13,520 nt of DNA, taken from positions 1 through 13,520 of the forward strand of contig PMBY01000534.1 of the NCBI GenBank assembly GCA_003153875.1, written 5' to 3'. The notes under the pieces are model-generated. The model was given only the letters and a program-made list of their open reading frames with translations. It searched no databases and was not told the origin of the DNA. Below are positions 1 through 6,064 of this stretch, piece by piece. Within the stretch, counting starts at the first letter, position 1. Every line of letters begins with the position of its first letter. The DNA is from Myxococcales bacterium (lineage in GTDB: Bacteria; Myxococcota; Polyangia; Fen-1088). A program made the position numbers and the translations under genes.

Positions 1-121
1 TGTTGTCGCCGGCCTCCGCCGTCGGGCCCCAAACCCCAAGAGCAACCGCGACAAGCACTGCCGCCAGGAAGAACCGTTCTCGACGAGCGTGAGGAAACAC
101 CAACGTGCGCATGGCGCGCAT
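1..121 (-). CDS. N-terminal fragment of a secreted protein, cut by the left window edge
   Basis: Only the first 40 codons are inside the window. Reading leftward from an ATG at 121 (an alternative ATG lies at 112), the peptide has an Arg-rich start, a hydrophobic core around FFLAAVLVAVALGVWG, and a likely signal peptidase I site after AEA, followed by GDN. This is a convincing Sec signal peptide, so the product is probably periplasmic, outer-membrane or secreted. The start lies 4 bases after the stop of the small ORF at 126-266, which suggests co-transcription with it and with the FG-GAP lipoprotein upstream. No clear Shine-Dalgarno sequence is visible, which fits translational coupling. The function cannot be told from this fragment. 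Confidence 0.6.
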   Translation of the reverse strand, partial: MRAMRTLVFPHARRERFFLAAVLVAVALGVWGPTAEAGDN

Positions 122-125
122 GATA

Positions 126-266
126 CTACAGCCGCGCCCGCGCGGGTGGCTCGGCGGGGTCGAGCACGATGCGCAGGGGCTTGCGCTGGTTTGCGGGGCC
201 GGCGGGCGAGGCGCCGGCGGTGGCCGCAGCCAGTAGCCGCGCCAGCAGCGGATTCTTCTCGCCCAT
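126..266 (-). CDS. Small hypothetical protein of 46 aa between two exported-protein genes
   Basis: An ATG at 266 opens a 46-codon frame ending in TAG at 126-128. The peptide starts MGEKNPLLARLLAAATAG and ends IVLDPAEPPARARL. It has a short amphipathic Leu/Ala stretch near the N-terminus, then a basic segment (NQRKPLR) and a Pro-rich end. I see no signal peptide cleavage site and recognise no family. It starts 18 bases after the FG-GAP lipoprotein stop and ends 4 bases before the next start, so it fills the gap between two same-strand genes almost exactly. That position is the main argument that it is real. A weak GAGA lies just upstream of the start. It could still be a chance frame in GC-rich DNA. 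Confidence 0.42.
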   Translation of the reverse strand: MGEKNPLLARLLAAATAGASPAGPANQRKPLRIVLDPAEPPARARL

Positions 267-284
267 GGTCTCGTCGGCTCAGGG

Positions 285-2039
285 TCACGGCACGGTGGCC
301 GGGCCTTGACCGTTGCGCAGGAGGTTTCCGCGGCCGGTGGGCCAGGGCAGACACTTGCTGCCCGAGCCGGGTACGTTGAATACGTCCACGCCATGGTCAA
401 AGGTCAGCAGTACGATCTCCAAAGTGCCGTCGCCGTCGAGATCGGCCACTGAAGGCGCCGCGGGTACGCCGATGCCGTTGCCGTCGCTGCCCTGTCCGGG
501 CAAAGGCACGTCGTACAGTTCTGCGCCGGTGTTGCTCAGGATCACCAAACGCCCGGCGTTGGCTGAAAGCGAGTAGGTGCCAAACACGATCTCGGGCACA
601 CCGTCGCGGTTCAGGTCCACCACCACTGGCTCGGAAGCGAAGGTCTTGGCTGCGCCCTTGGCATAGTTGTAGTGCCACAGGATCTGGGCATCGGGGCTGA
701 CCGCGTAGATCGCGCCATCGTTGATGCTGGCAATAATCTCGGGCCGACTGTCACCCAGGATGTTGGCGATCGCAGGGGCGGGCACACCGTCAGGGGGATA
801 CCAGTCGCCACTGGCGCGTGGAACCGGTTTGGCGCTGATAGGCAGGGTTTCCCATCCCGGCAGGCGCATGGCACTGTGGGCGCCGCCATCTTGCGCTCCC
901 TGCAAGACCATGAAGGCGTAGCCTTGGGTCTCATAGGGCACCTTCATTTCGGCGTTGGGAATCCCGATGACTTCGTTCTTCCCGTCGCCGTCGATATCGG
1001 CCACCGAGGGCGGCGACGCGGTCCACTGCAGCCACATGGTGGTGTTGACGTCGGGCCAGTCGCCGGTGTGCAGGTTGTAGTGGTTCGCTTCGACTTGGGG
1101 ATCGAACCAACGGATGAACTGACCCCAATCCAGCGGCTGGTTCAGAAACTCATTGGCCGGGTTGGTGAAATAGGGGGCGGCGCGAATCGAAGTCCCGTCG
1201 GCCTTGAAGGCGTTGATCTGGTGGTTGTCGTAGGTGACGATCACCTCCTGCTGGGCATCGTCGTCGATGTTGCCGATTGCGACGTTGAGGCCATAGCAGC
1301 CATAGCCATGGTGGCCCTGGCCATTGGTGTCGGCGTCGCCGCCCAGGCCGCTGAGCGTGTTGTAGCGGGGCCAGGCCGGCCAGGTGACGCCGGCCGGCTG
1401 GAAGAGCGCGCCATTGGGCGAGAACGCGAACACCTGGGCGCTATTAGGATCGGTTTCGGTGGTGGTGACCACCACCTCGATCTGGCCGTCGCCGTCGAGA
1501 TCGCCCGCTGCCACGCCGCGGACTTCGGGGTTGGCATCGCCGCCCTTGGTTGTGGCGTCGGCAGGCCAGCCGCTCTTGGCGGTCAGGGTTCCGTTCTTCC
1601 ATTCGTAGGCCGCCACTGTTCCGGAACCACCCCCGGCCACGATTTCAATCACGCCGTCGCCGTCAAGATCGGCAACCACGGCCGGCGCGTAGATGCGGCC
1701 CATGGTGTCGTTCTGTTTGATGGTCGCGAGGGTGTTGCCGTCACTGTCGAATACGAACAGGCTGTAGAAGGGCGCAACGATCTCTTTCCTGCCGTCGCCA
1801 TTCAGATCGACCAGTGCGGGTGACGAGAACCAGCCGGTCTCGGCCCAGGACTTGTCACCCTTCATGTTGCGCACGAACACCGGCTGCGCCACCGGGGACG
1901 AGCCGCCCTCGCCCAGGCAGGTCGGCGTGGGGGCCACGCCACCATCCGGGAAGGTCGTGCTGGGCACTGCGCCGCCGCTTGGACTTGTCGAGGAGCACGC
2001 GAGTGTCCACACCACGCAGCCAATGAGTTGCGCTTTCAT
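285..2039 (-). CDS. FG-GAP/VCBS-repeat beta-propeller lipoprotein
   Basis: This predicted surface or periplasmic lipoprotein of 584 aa has a short hydrophobic signal ending in TLAC (Cys15), then a Ser/Pro/Gly-rich segment. Eight FG-GAP-type calcium-binding motifs follow, near residues 78, 124, 180, 257, 348, 426, 475 and 533. Clear examples are DLNGDGRKEIV, DLDGDGVIEIV, DIDGDGKNEVI and DLDGDGTLEIV. The 257 and 426 copies are degenerate (NIDDDAQQEVI, NILGDSRPEII). Such repeats fold into integrin-alpha-like propellers that bind calcium and often ligands or polysaccharide. The C-terminus has a WPTGRGNLLRNG motif of a kind common at the end of these proteins. I chose the ATG at 2039 because the signal peptide starts there and GGGGA lies 6 bases upstream. 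An in-frame start at 2117 would add 26 residues lacking signal character. The ligand is unknown. Confidence 0.85.
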   Translation of the reverse strand: MKAQLIGCVVWTLACSSTSPSGGAVPSTTFPDGGVAPTPTCLGEGGSSPVAQPVFVRNMKGDKSWAETGWFSSPALVDLNGDGRKEIVAPFYSLFVFDSDGNTLATIKQNDTMGRIYAPAVVADLDGDGVIEIVAGGGSGTVAAYEWKNGTLTAKSGWPADATTKGGDANPEVRGVAAGDLDGDGQIEVVVTTTETDPNSAQVFAFSPNGALFQPAGVTWPAWPRYNTLSGLGGDADTNGQGHHGYGCYGLNVAIGNIDDDAQQEVIVTYDNHQINAFKADGTSIRAAPYFTNPANEFLNQPLDWGQFIRWFDPQVEANHYNLHTGDWPDVNTTMWLQWTASPPSVADIDGDGKNEVIGIPNAEMKVPYETQGYAFMVLQGAQDGGAHSAMRLPGWETLPISAKPVPRASGDWYPPDGVPAPAIANILGDSRPEIIASINDGAIYAVSPDAQILWHYNYAKGAAKTFASEPVVVDLNRDGVPEIVFGTYSLSANAGRLVILSNTGAELYDVPLPGQGSDGNGIGVPAAPSVADLDGDGTLEIVLLTFDHGVDVFNVPGSGSKCLPWPTGRGNLLRNGQGPATVP

Positions 2040-2149
2040 GTTCTGTCCCCGGGGTATTGTACACCCACATTGGCTCCGGCGGTGTGCCACAGGTGCGGGT
2101 GGAAGAGGGCGGGCCAATATGCAGCCCGTTCGTGATAACCTCTTTTGCT
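2040..2149. promoter_or_regulatory. Divergent intergenic region between the FG-GAP lipoprotein and barrel-protein genes
   Basis: These 110 bases lie between two divergent start codons, so they must hold the promoters for both directions. I see an 8-base palindrome CCCCGGGG at 2047-2054. Its minus-strand half supplies the GGGGA that precedes the lipoprotein start. A TGTACA palindrome lies just beyond it. No confident -35/-10 pair is visible on either strand, and the barrel-protein start at 2150 has no Shine-Dalgarno sequence (the bases before it are pyrimidine-rich). Confidence 0.35.
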
Positions 2150-2938
2150 ATGAAGAACCGCCTGGGGTTTCGAGAGAAGAGCATTCCTTGCGCGGTCGTG
2201 CTGGCAGGCCTCTGCCTGGCCACTTCCCCGGTCGCGCTTGCCAAAGATACGCGGCCTGTTGCTGCCGCTGCACCGCCTGCTGCCGCGCCACCTGCGCCCG
2301 TGCCGCCTGCGCCTGTGCCGCCCGCGCCTGTGCCGCCCGCGCCTGTGCCGCCTGCCCTTGCGCCGCCACCCTCGGGCTGCGCGTGCTCGCCGCCCGGCTC
2401 CCATGACGGTTTCTACACGCGCCTCGCGGTGGGTCTCGGACTAGCATCAGCCAGTGGGGCTGGGACGAAGTATTCGGGCGGATCGTTCGTTCTTGACGCG
2501 GCCGTTGGCGGCGCGCTCACAGAGCATCTGATCCTCTACGGAGAGCTTCTTTTCCACAGCATCCCCGGCCCCAAGGGCAAACCCAAAGTGGGTGATCCGA
2601 CCTTGGTCGGCAATCCGGTGGACAACATCGGACTTGGCCCCGGGCTTGCGTACTACTTCATGCCCTGGAATTTCTACCTGTCGGGCAGCTTGCTGTTCCA
2701 GAAGGTGTTGCTGACCAAGACCTCCGTCGTGGTCGCCCCAGCCGTCGCGGTCTCCTCAAAGCAGTTCACCAAGACAGGACTTGGCTTCAACCTCATGGTG
2801 GGCAAGGAGTGGTGGGTGTCGGACAATTGGGGTCTTGGAGTTGCTCTTCAACTATTGCTCGCTGGCGCAAAAGATCGTGACGGCACGGAATGGGACTCGG
2901 GGGCACTGGCCGTCCTGTTTACGGCCAGTCACAACTGA
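2150..2938 (+). CDS. Outer-membrane beta-barrel protein with Pro/Ala-rich N-terminal stalk
   Basis: The 262-aa protein starts with a classic Sec signal peptide: a basic MKNRLGFREK head, a hydrophobic core and probable cleavage after ALA at residue 31. A Pro/Ala linker (about residues 37-76) follows, including four perfect APVPP units and one ALAPP. After a short Cys-Gly-Cys segment (GCACS), residues 87-262 show the alternating polar/hydrophobic pattern of amphipathic outer-membrane strands: FYTRLAVGLGLASA, GSFVLDAAVGGAL, LILYGELLF, GLGPGLAYYFM, FYLSGSLLF, GLGFNLMVGKEWW, WGLGVALQLLL, GALAVLFTA. That fits a small barrel of about eight strands, OmpW/opacity-like in style. The Pro-rich part may span periplasm or touch peptidoglycan. 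An in-frame start upstream at 2057 was rejected because it buries the signal peptide. Cargo or ligand cannot be told. Confidence 0.8.
   Translation: MKNRLGFREKSIPCAVVLAGLCLATSPVALAKDTRPVAAAAPPAAAPPAPVPPAPVPPAPVPPAPVPPALAPPPSGCACSPPGSHDGFYTRLAVGLGLASASGAGTKYSGGSFVLDAAVGGALTEHLILYGELLFHSIPGPKGKPKVGDPTLVGNPVDNIGLGPGLAYYFMPWNFYLSGSLLFQKVLLTKTSVVVAPAVAVSSKQFTKTGLGFNLMVGKEWWVSDNWGLGVALQLLLAGAKDRDGTEWDSGALAVLFTASHN
2294..2368 (+). repeat. Five tandem 15-bp units encoding APVPP
   Basis: Five head-to-tail 15-bp units begin at 2294, 2309, 2324, 2339 and 2354. The second, third and fourth are nearly identical (GCGCCTGTGCCGCCC, with T or C at the last base). The first differs at one further base and the fifth is diverged. 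Each unit is exactly five codons, so copy-number change keeps the frame and only lengthens or shortens the Pro-rich stalk of the barrel protein. Confidence 0.9.
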
Positions 2939-2942
2939 CGCC

Positions 2943-2986
2943 TTTCAGATTCCCCACTCCACATACAGGTGCGAATCCATCTGAAA
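2943..2986. terminator. Inverted repeat at convergent junction, possible bidirectional terminator
   Basis: TTTCAGAT at 2943-2950 is the exact reverse complement of ATCTGAAA at 2979-2986, giving an 8-bp stem with a 28-base loop. The left arm contains the stop codon of the Kazal lipoprotein gene (2945-2947), and the barrel-protein stop lies 5 bases to the left. No T-run follows on either strand, so it is not a canonical intrinsic terminator. The stem is A/T-rich for this DNA. Confidence 0.35.
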
Positions 2987-3847
2987 ACAGAAAAGCGACA
3001 AGCCGAGACACGCACAGTCAGGGGGATCGCCACAGCCCGCGGGCAGCGGATTGCAGCTGGCACTCATGGGAAAGCCAATCTCGTCCTGCAGCATGATGTC
3101 GCAGTACTGCCGTTCCGCACAGAAGAGCTCGCCGCAAGCGAAGGTTCCAGGCGGCGGCGGGCACCCGCCGTCTTGTGAAATGTCCACGCCTGCCATTTGC
3201 GCCAGGCAGGCATTGTCGTAGGCCTTGCCATCGCAGCCGCAAACCGGATTGACATCGGCGGGACATTGCGCGGGCATCGCCTGGCAGAAGGTGGCCGACG
3301 GTCCATGTCCGCACCTCCGGTTTTGATAGGCACAGAAACTCCGGCCGCCACACACAGAAGGGGGGTATCCCCAGTAGTCGTCGCCGCATATGGAGAGACC
3401 GGTGTCCGTGCCGGTTTCTGCTTCGCTGTCGGGTGCCGTGGCAGTCGTCAGGTCCTGGGAAAGATCGCTCGCCAAGTCCTGCGGCCGGTCGGGCGCAAGG
3501 TCCTGCGACCCATCACGGGACTGGTCAGGGGCAAGATCGGCCAGAGAATCGCGGGGCGCAGTCAGGTCGGGCGCCAGGTCGCCAGGCAGGTCGCGCGCAG
3601 AATCGACTTTCTCGTCGGGAGAAGGTTCGCCGACTCGGTCCGGTGGGGCATCGGGCGCGCCATCCAAAGGCCCGGCGCCCGCGGCATCGAGGCGAAGCGC
3701 GTGACCGTCGGGCCTGGCGTCTGCGGAAGCGCCGCGCAGACTGGTGCGGCTACAGCCAAGGGGGAACGCAAGCACGCCGAGCATGCAAAGGGAAAGCAGC
3801 GGCCCGCGCCCGTGAACAACCGCGCGTACTGAATCCCTACGATCCAT
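2945..3847 (-). CDS. Kazal-type protease inhibitor-like lipoprotein with Asp/Leu-rich stalk
   Basis: This 300-aa predicted lipoprotein has a basic head, a hydrophobic core and a PLGC lipobox (Cys32). Residues 45-140 are an acidic low-complexity stalk rich in DLAPD/DLSQD units, with no cysteines. From about residue 154 it is cysteine-rich. A Kazal-like domain spans about C195 to C229, with the signature PVCGCDGKAYDNAC then the spaced final Cys of DGGC. The tail (FACGELFCAERQYC ... NPLPAGC ... CACL) resembles a cysteine module seen beside Kazal domains in myxobacterial proteins. Kazal domains block serine proteases through an exposed loop, so a surface protease-inhibitor role is plausible but unproved. 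The start at 3847 overlaps the upstream peptidase gene by 11 bases, and no Shine-Dalgarno is evident, suggesting translational coupling. A nearby Met at residue 22 is too close to the lipobox to be the start. Confidence 0.82.
   Translation of the reverse strand: MDRRDSVRAVVHGRGPLLSLCMLGVLAFPLGCSRTSLRGASADARPDGHALRLDAAGAGPLDGAPDAPPDRVGEPSPDEKVDSARDLPGDLAPDLTAPRDSLADLAPDQSRDGSQDLAPDRPQDLASDLSQDLTTATAPDSEAETGTDTGLSICGDDYWGYPPSVCGGRSFCAYQNRRCGHGPSATFCQAMPAQCPADVNPVCGCDGKAYDNACLAQMAGVDISQDGGCPPPPGTFACGELFCAERQYCDIMLQDEIGFPMSASCNPLPAGCGDPPDCACLGLSLFCFQMDSHLYVEWGI
3431..3592 (-). repeat. Degenerate DL-x-x-D coding repeat (acidic stalk)
   Basis: This segment encodes about residues 86-139 of the Kazal lipoprotein, where DLAPD, DLTAP, DLSQD and similar units recur every 5-8 residues. 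At DNA level, GGTC(C/A/G)-rich words recur on the plus strand (for example CAGGTC, CCGGTC, CTGGTC) at irregular spacing. It is a degenerate in-frame repeat, not a perfect tandem array. Confidence 0.65.
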
Positions 3848-4607
3848 GCCAATAACGAATCGGACCGGTATCGCTGTGGACGAAGTGCGCGTGCGGGTAG
3901 AAGCCGACTCCGCCCAGGCGCAGTGAGCGCACGAAGCCGAGCAATTTCTCCGTGGGCACCCCGCGGATGCGGAAATCGACCGCGTTGCCTTGGGTGTGCT
4001 GACTTTCGCGCGCCACCTGGTGGCCCTTCTTGCGCAGCATCAGATTGTACTTGGGCGAGCGATAGCCCGACACCACATCGATGCGCTGGGCGTGGAAGCG
4101 GCGGGCGGCCGAGACCAGCACTTCCGCGAGTTCTGGATCCATGGTGGTCGCCTGGTTGGTGAAATGGTCGCGCAGGAAAGTCCGGAAGCGAGCGAGATAG
4201 GGCTGGCCCGGGATGAAGCTCATCAACTCGCGCGTCCACTGGTTGTGCAGGGTGGTCAGCGGCTGCACGCGGGCGCCGACCGGCGGCTGGGGGCCTGCCA
4301 ACATCTCGGCCGCCTGCGCGCAAGGTTGGCGCGGCGATGGCTTCTTGCCCGCGCGACAGGTGCGAGGCGGGCGCAGTTGCTCGTCGGTCACGTGCACGTC
4401 CGGGCGATGGGCCTTGTCGGCCAGCCACAGTTCCTTCTTGCTCCGTTCGCGCAGGGACGGCACCAGGTGTGGGGCCCGCTCGTCGGTGACCGGGACGAGC
4501 GTCTCGGCCGCAAACGCCTGGGCGACAGCATCTGGCAATGTCGCCGAACCCGCCGCTGGCGCCACAGGCAGCAGCGTGCTCAGGAACAACCCCAACCAAG
4601 GAGGCAT
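3837..4607 (-). CDS. Secreted M15-type peptidase (YcbK/DUF882-like)
   Basis: The 256-aa protein begins with a hydrophobic signal (MPPWLGLFLSTLLPVAPAAG) and probable cleavage near residue 20-22. The C-terminal third carries the M15/YcbK pattern: SGYRSPKYN at 180-188, SQHTQGNAVDF at 202-212, then GGVGFYP, FVHSD and IRYW at the end. By comparison with the family, H204, D211 and H244 are the likely zinc ligands. Members are metal-dependent peptidases or D,D-/L,D-carboxypeptidase-like enzymes acting on peptidoglycan peptides in the periplasm. The N-terminal half (about 25-120) has no recognised domain and holds two cysteines (C84, C96). I placed the start at 4607 because the signal peptide begins there. 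The open frame continues to 4775 without signal character. The stop overlaps the Kazal lipoprotein start. Confidence 0.82.
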   Translation of the reverse strand: MPPWLGLFLSTLLPVAPAAGSATLPDAVAQAFAAETLVPVTDERAPHLVPSLRERSKKELWLADKAHRPDVHVTDEQLRPPRTCRAGKKPSPRQPCAQAAEMLAGPQPPVGARVQPLTTLHNQWTRELMSFIPGQPYLARFRTFLRDHFTNQATTMDPELAEVLVSAARRFHAQRIDVVSGYRSPKYNLMLRKKGHQVARESQHTQGNAVDFRIRGVPTEKLLGFVRSLRLGGVGFYPHAHFVHSDTGPIRYWHGS

Positions 4608-4875
4608 GCACACTAGTGTAGCGGGCTCGGCCCTGCCTTGCCAGGGTGGAGGAATCGTCGGAAGCCGACCGGGGCGCAGAGCCTCGGCAACGGGGAGGGC
4701 GCGGGTAGAGGTATTGGGTCGAGTTCGAGCGCTATCGCCGACGGGGTGGCAGACCCGGGTGGCGGTTCGCGGCAATCAGCGTGCTTCTTGGGGGCTAGAC
4801 GGCTTCGGGGTTATCGGACAGGATGCTTCGGCCTGACGGACCAACCGACACTCACAGAGGGAGAACACAGACGCC
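4608..4875. other. Divergent intergenic spacer between the M15 peptidase gene and serA
   Basis: These 268 bases lie between divergent starts and must hold promoters for both genes. I see a 10-bp palindrome next to the peptidase start (4610-4619) and a purine-rich GAGGGAG (4857-4863) 12 bases before serA. I found no riboswitch-like fold, no leader peptide rich in serine codons and no convincing sigma-70 boxes. Open frames across it (for example 4638-4922 and the leftward extension from 4775) look like chance frames. Confidence 0.5.
4610..4619. promoter_or_regulatory. 10-bp palindrome beside the M15 peptidase start codon
   Basis: ACACTAGTGT is a perfect palindrome two bases upstream of the peptidase ATG (which reads leftward from 4607). 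It occupies the place where a ribosome-binding site would sit, and none is visible. It could be a small operator or a mRNA hairpin that hides the start. At 10 bp it could also be chance, although the AT-rich core is unusual for this DNA. Confidence 0.25.
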
Positions 4876-6048
4876 ATGTTCAAGATCCAGACGCTGAACA
4901 AGATTGCGATGATTGGCCTTGATGGTTTTGCGCGCGACAACTACGAGATTGCGTCGGAGATCCTCAATCCTGACGCCATCCTGGTGCGCAGCGCAGACAT
5001 GCACAGCATGACCTTGCCCCCCTCGGTGAAGGCCATAGGTCGCGCCGGTGCTGGGGTGAACAACATCCCGGTCGATCAATGTTCCAAGCGCGGCATCGTG
5101 GTCTTCAACACCCCGGGCGCCAACGCCAACGGGGTCAAGGAACTGGTGCTGGCCGGCCTGCTGCTCTCGTCGCGCCGGATCGTGCCGGGCATCGAGTGGG
5201 TCCGGACCCTCAAGGGCAAGGGCAAGGAAGTGGGGGCGTTGGTGGAGAAGGGCAAGAACGATTTCGTGGGGCCCGAAATCAAGGGCAAGAAGCTGGGGGT
5301 CGTCGGGTTGGGCGCCATCGGCGTGATGGTGGCCAACGATGCCCTGGCGCTGGGCATGGAGGTGGCTGGCTACGATCCGTACATCTCGGTCGAGGCGGCT
5401 TGGGGTCTGGCGCGCACGGTTCGTCGCGCCACCAGCCTGGACATGTTGCTGGCCCAGTCGGACTACATCACCTTGCACGTGCCGCTCATGGATCAAACCA
5501 AGGGCATGCTCAATCGCGACAAGTTCGCCTTGATGAAGAAGGGCGTGCGTATCGTCAACCTGGCGCGCGGCGGGCTGGTCAAGAATGCCGATCTGCTGGA
5601 AGCGCTGAAGGCCGGCGCGGTCGGCTGCTACGTAACCGACTTCCCCGACGATGATCTGCTGGATGTGCCCAACGTGATCCCCATCCCCCACCTGGGCGCG
5701 TCCACGCCCGAGGCCGAGGACAATTGCGCCATCATGGCGGTGGAGCAAGTGCGCGACTTTCTTGAGAGCGGCAACGTCAAGAACTCGGTCAACTTCCCGG
5801 CCTGCGCGTTGCCGGTCATGGGCCGCAATCGCATCGTGGTCGCCAACGCCAACGTGCCCAACATGGTGGGCCAGATCACGACGGTGCTGGCCGCCGACAA
5901 GATCAACATCGTCAACATGATGAACAAGAGCGCGGGCGAGTTGGCCTACAACATCATCGACATCGACGGCGACGTGGCCGAGGCGCAGGTCGAGAAACTG
6001 CGCAAGATCGAAGGCGTGATCACGGCGCGGCTGATTCCCAAAGCTTGA
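4876..6048 (+). CDS. serA: D-3-phosphoglycerate dehydrogenase with C-terminal ACT domain
   Basis: This 390-aa cytoplasmic enzyme belongs to the D-2-hydroxyacid dehydrogenase family and most likely oxidises 3-phosphoglycerate with NAD, the first step of serine synthesis. The NAD-binding Rossmann motif is GVVGLGAIG at 141-149, followed by an acidic strand end (YDPY, D167). The family LARGG arginine is R231 and the catalytic histidine is H272 in PHLGAS. An ACT domain (about 319-388, RIVVANANVPNMVGQI) would sense serine or mediate assembly. The length matches the short SerA type that lacks the extra intervening domain. Where E. coli SerA has its catalytic Glu (DVFPTEP), this protein has DFPDDD. 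The ATG has GAGGGAG 12 bases upstream. No serC or other serine gene is adjacent. The gene ends exactly where larE ends on the other strand. Confidence 0.9.
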   Translation: MFKIQTLNKIAMIGLDGFARDNYEIASEILNPDAILVRSADMHSMTLPPSVKAIGRAGAGVNNIPVDQCSKRGIVVFNTPGANANGVKELVLAGLLLSSRRIVPGIEWVRTLKGKGKEVGALVEKGKNDFVGPEIKGKKLGVVGLGAIGVMVANDALALGMEVAGYDPYISVEAAWGLARTVRRATSLDMLLAQSDYITLHVPLMDQTKGMLNRDKFALMKKGVRIVNLARGGLVKNADLLEALKAGAVGCYVTDFPDDDLLDVPNVIPIPHLGASTPEAEDNCAIMAVEQVRDFLESGNVKNSVNFPACALPVMGRNRIVVANANVPNMVGQITTVLAADKINIVNMMNKSAGELAYNIIDIDGDVAEAQVEKLRKIEGVITARLIPKA

Positions 6049-6064
6049 TTACTTAGCCGCGCTG
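6023..6064. terminator. Inverted repeat spanning the abutting serA and larE stop codons
   Basis: GCGCGGCT at 6025-6032 is the exact reverse complement of AGCCGCGC at 6055-6062. One G-U pair and one further C-G pair can extend the stem to 10 bp (6023-6032 with 6055-6064). The 22-base loop contains both stop codons (TGA at 6046-6048 and, on the minus strand, TAA at 6051-6049). The stem is GC-rich, and no T-run follows on either strand. With no space between the genes, it is the natural candidate for two-way termination. Confidence 0.45.

Noticed and set aside
672..1823. Long plus-strand open frame of 383 codons opposite the FG-GAP gene
   Set aside because: It is the antisense of the calcium-motif repeats; its Val/Gly/Asp-rich text mirrors GAC/GGC/GTC codons and has no start signal or domain of its own.
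2294..2368. Short tandem repeats as a CRISPR-like array
   Set aside because: Units are contiguous 15-bp coding repeats without spacers, in frame within a Pro-rich linker.
3197..3832. Plus-strand open frames opposite the Kazal lipoprotein
   Set aside because: The minus strand has a lipobox, a Kazal signature and a cysteine module; the plus frames have only Arg/Gly-rich text typical of shadows.
4608..4775. N-terminal extension of the M15 peptidase to 4775
   Set aside because: The added 56 residues are Arg/Pro-rich with no signal character, and the Sec signal begins at the ATG at 4607.
4608..4875. Serine-responsive leader, T-box or riboswitch upstream of serA
   Set aside because: I see no specifier-type hairpin, no serine-rich leader peptide and no terminator with a T-run in the spacer.
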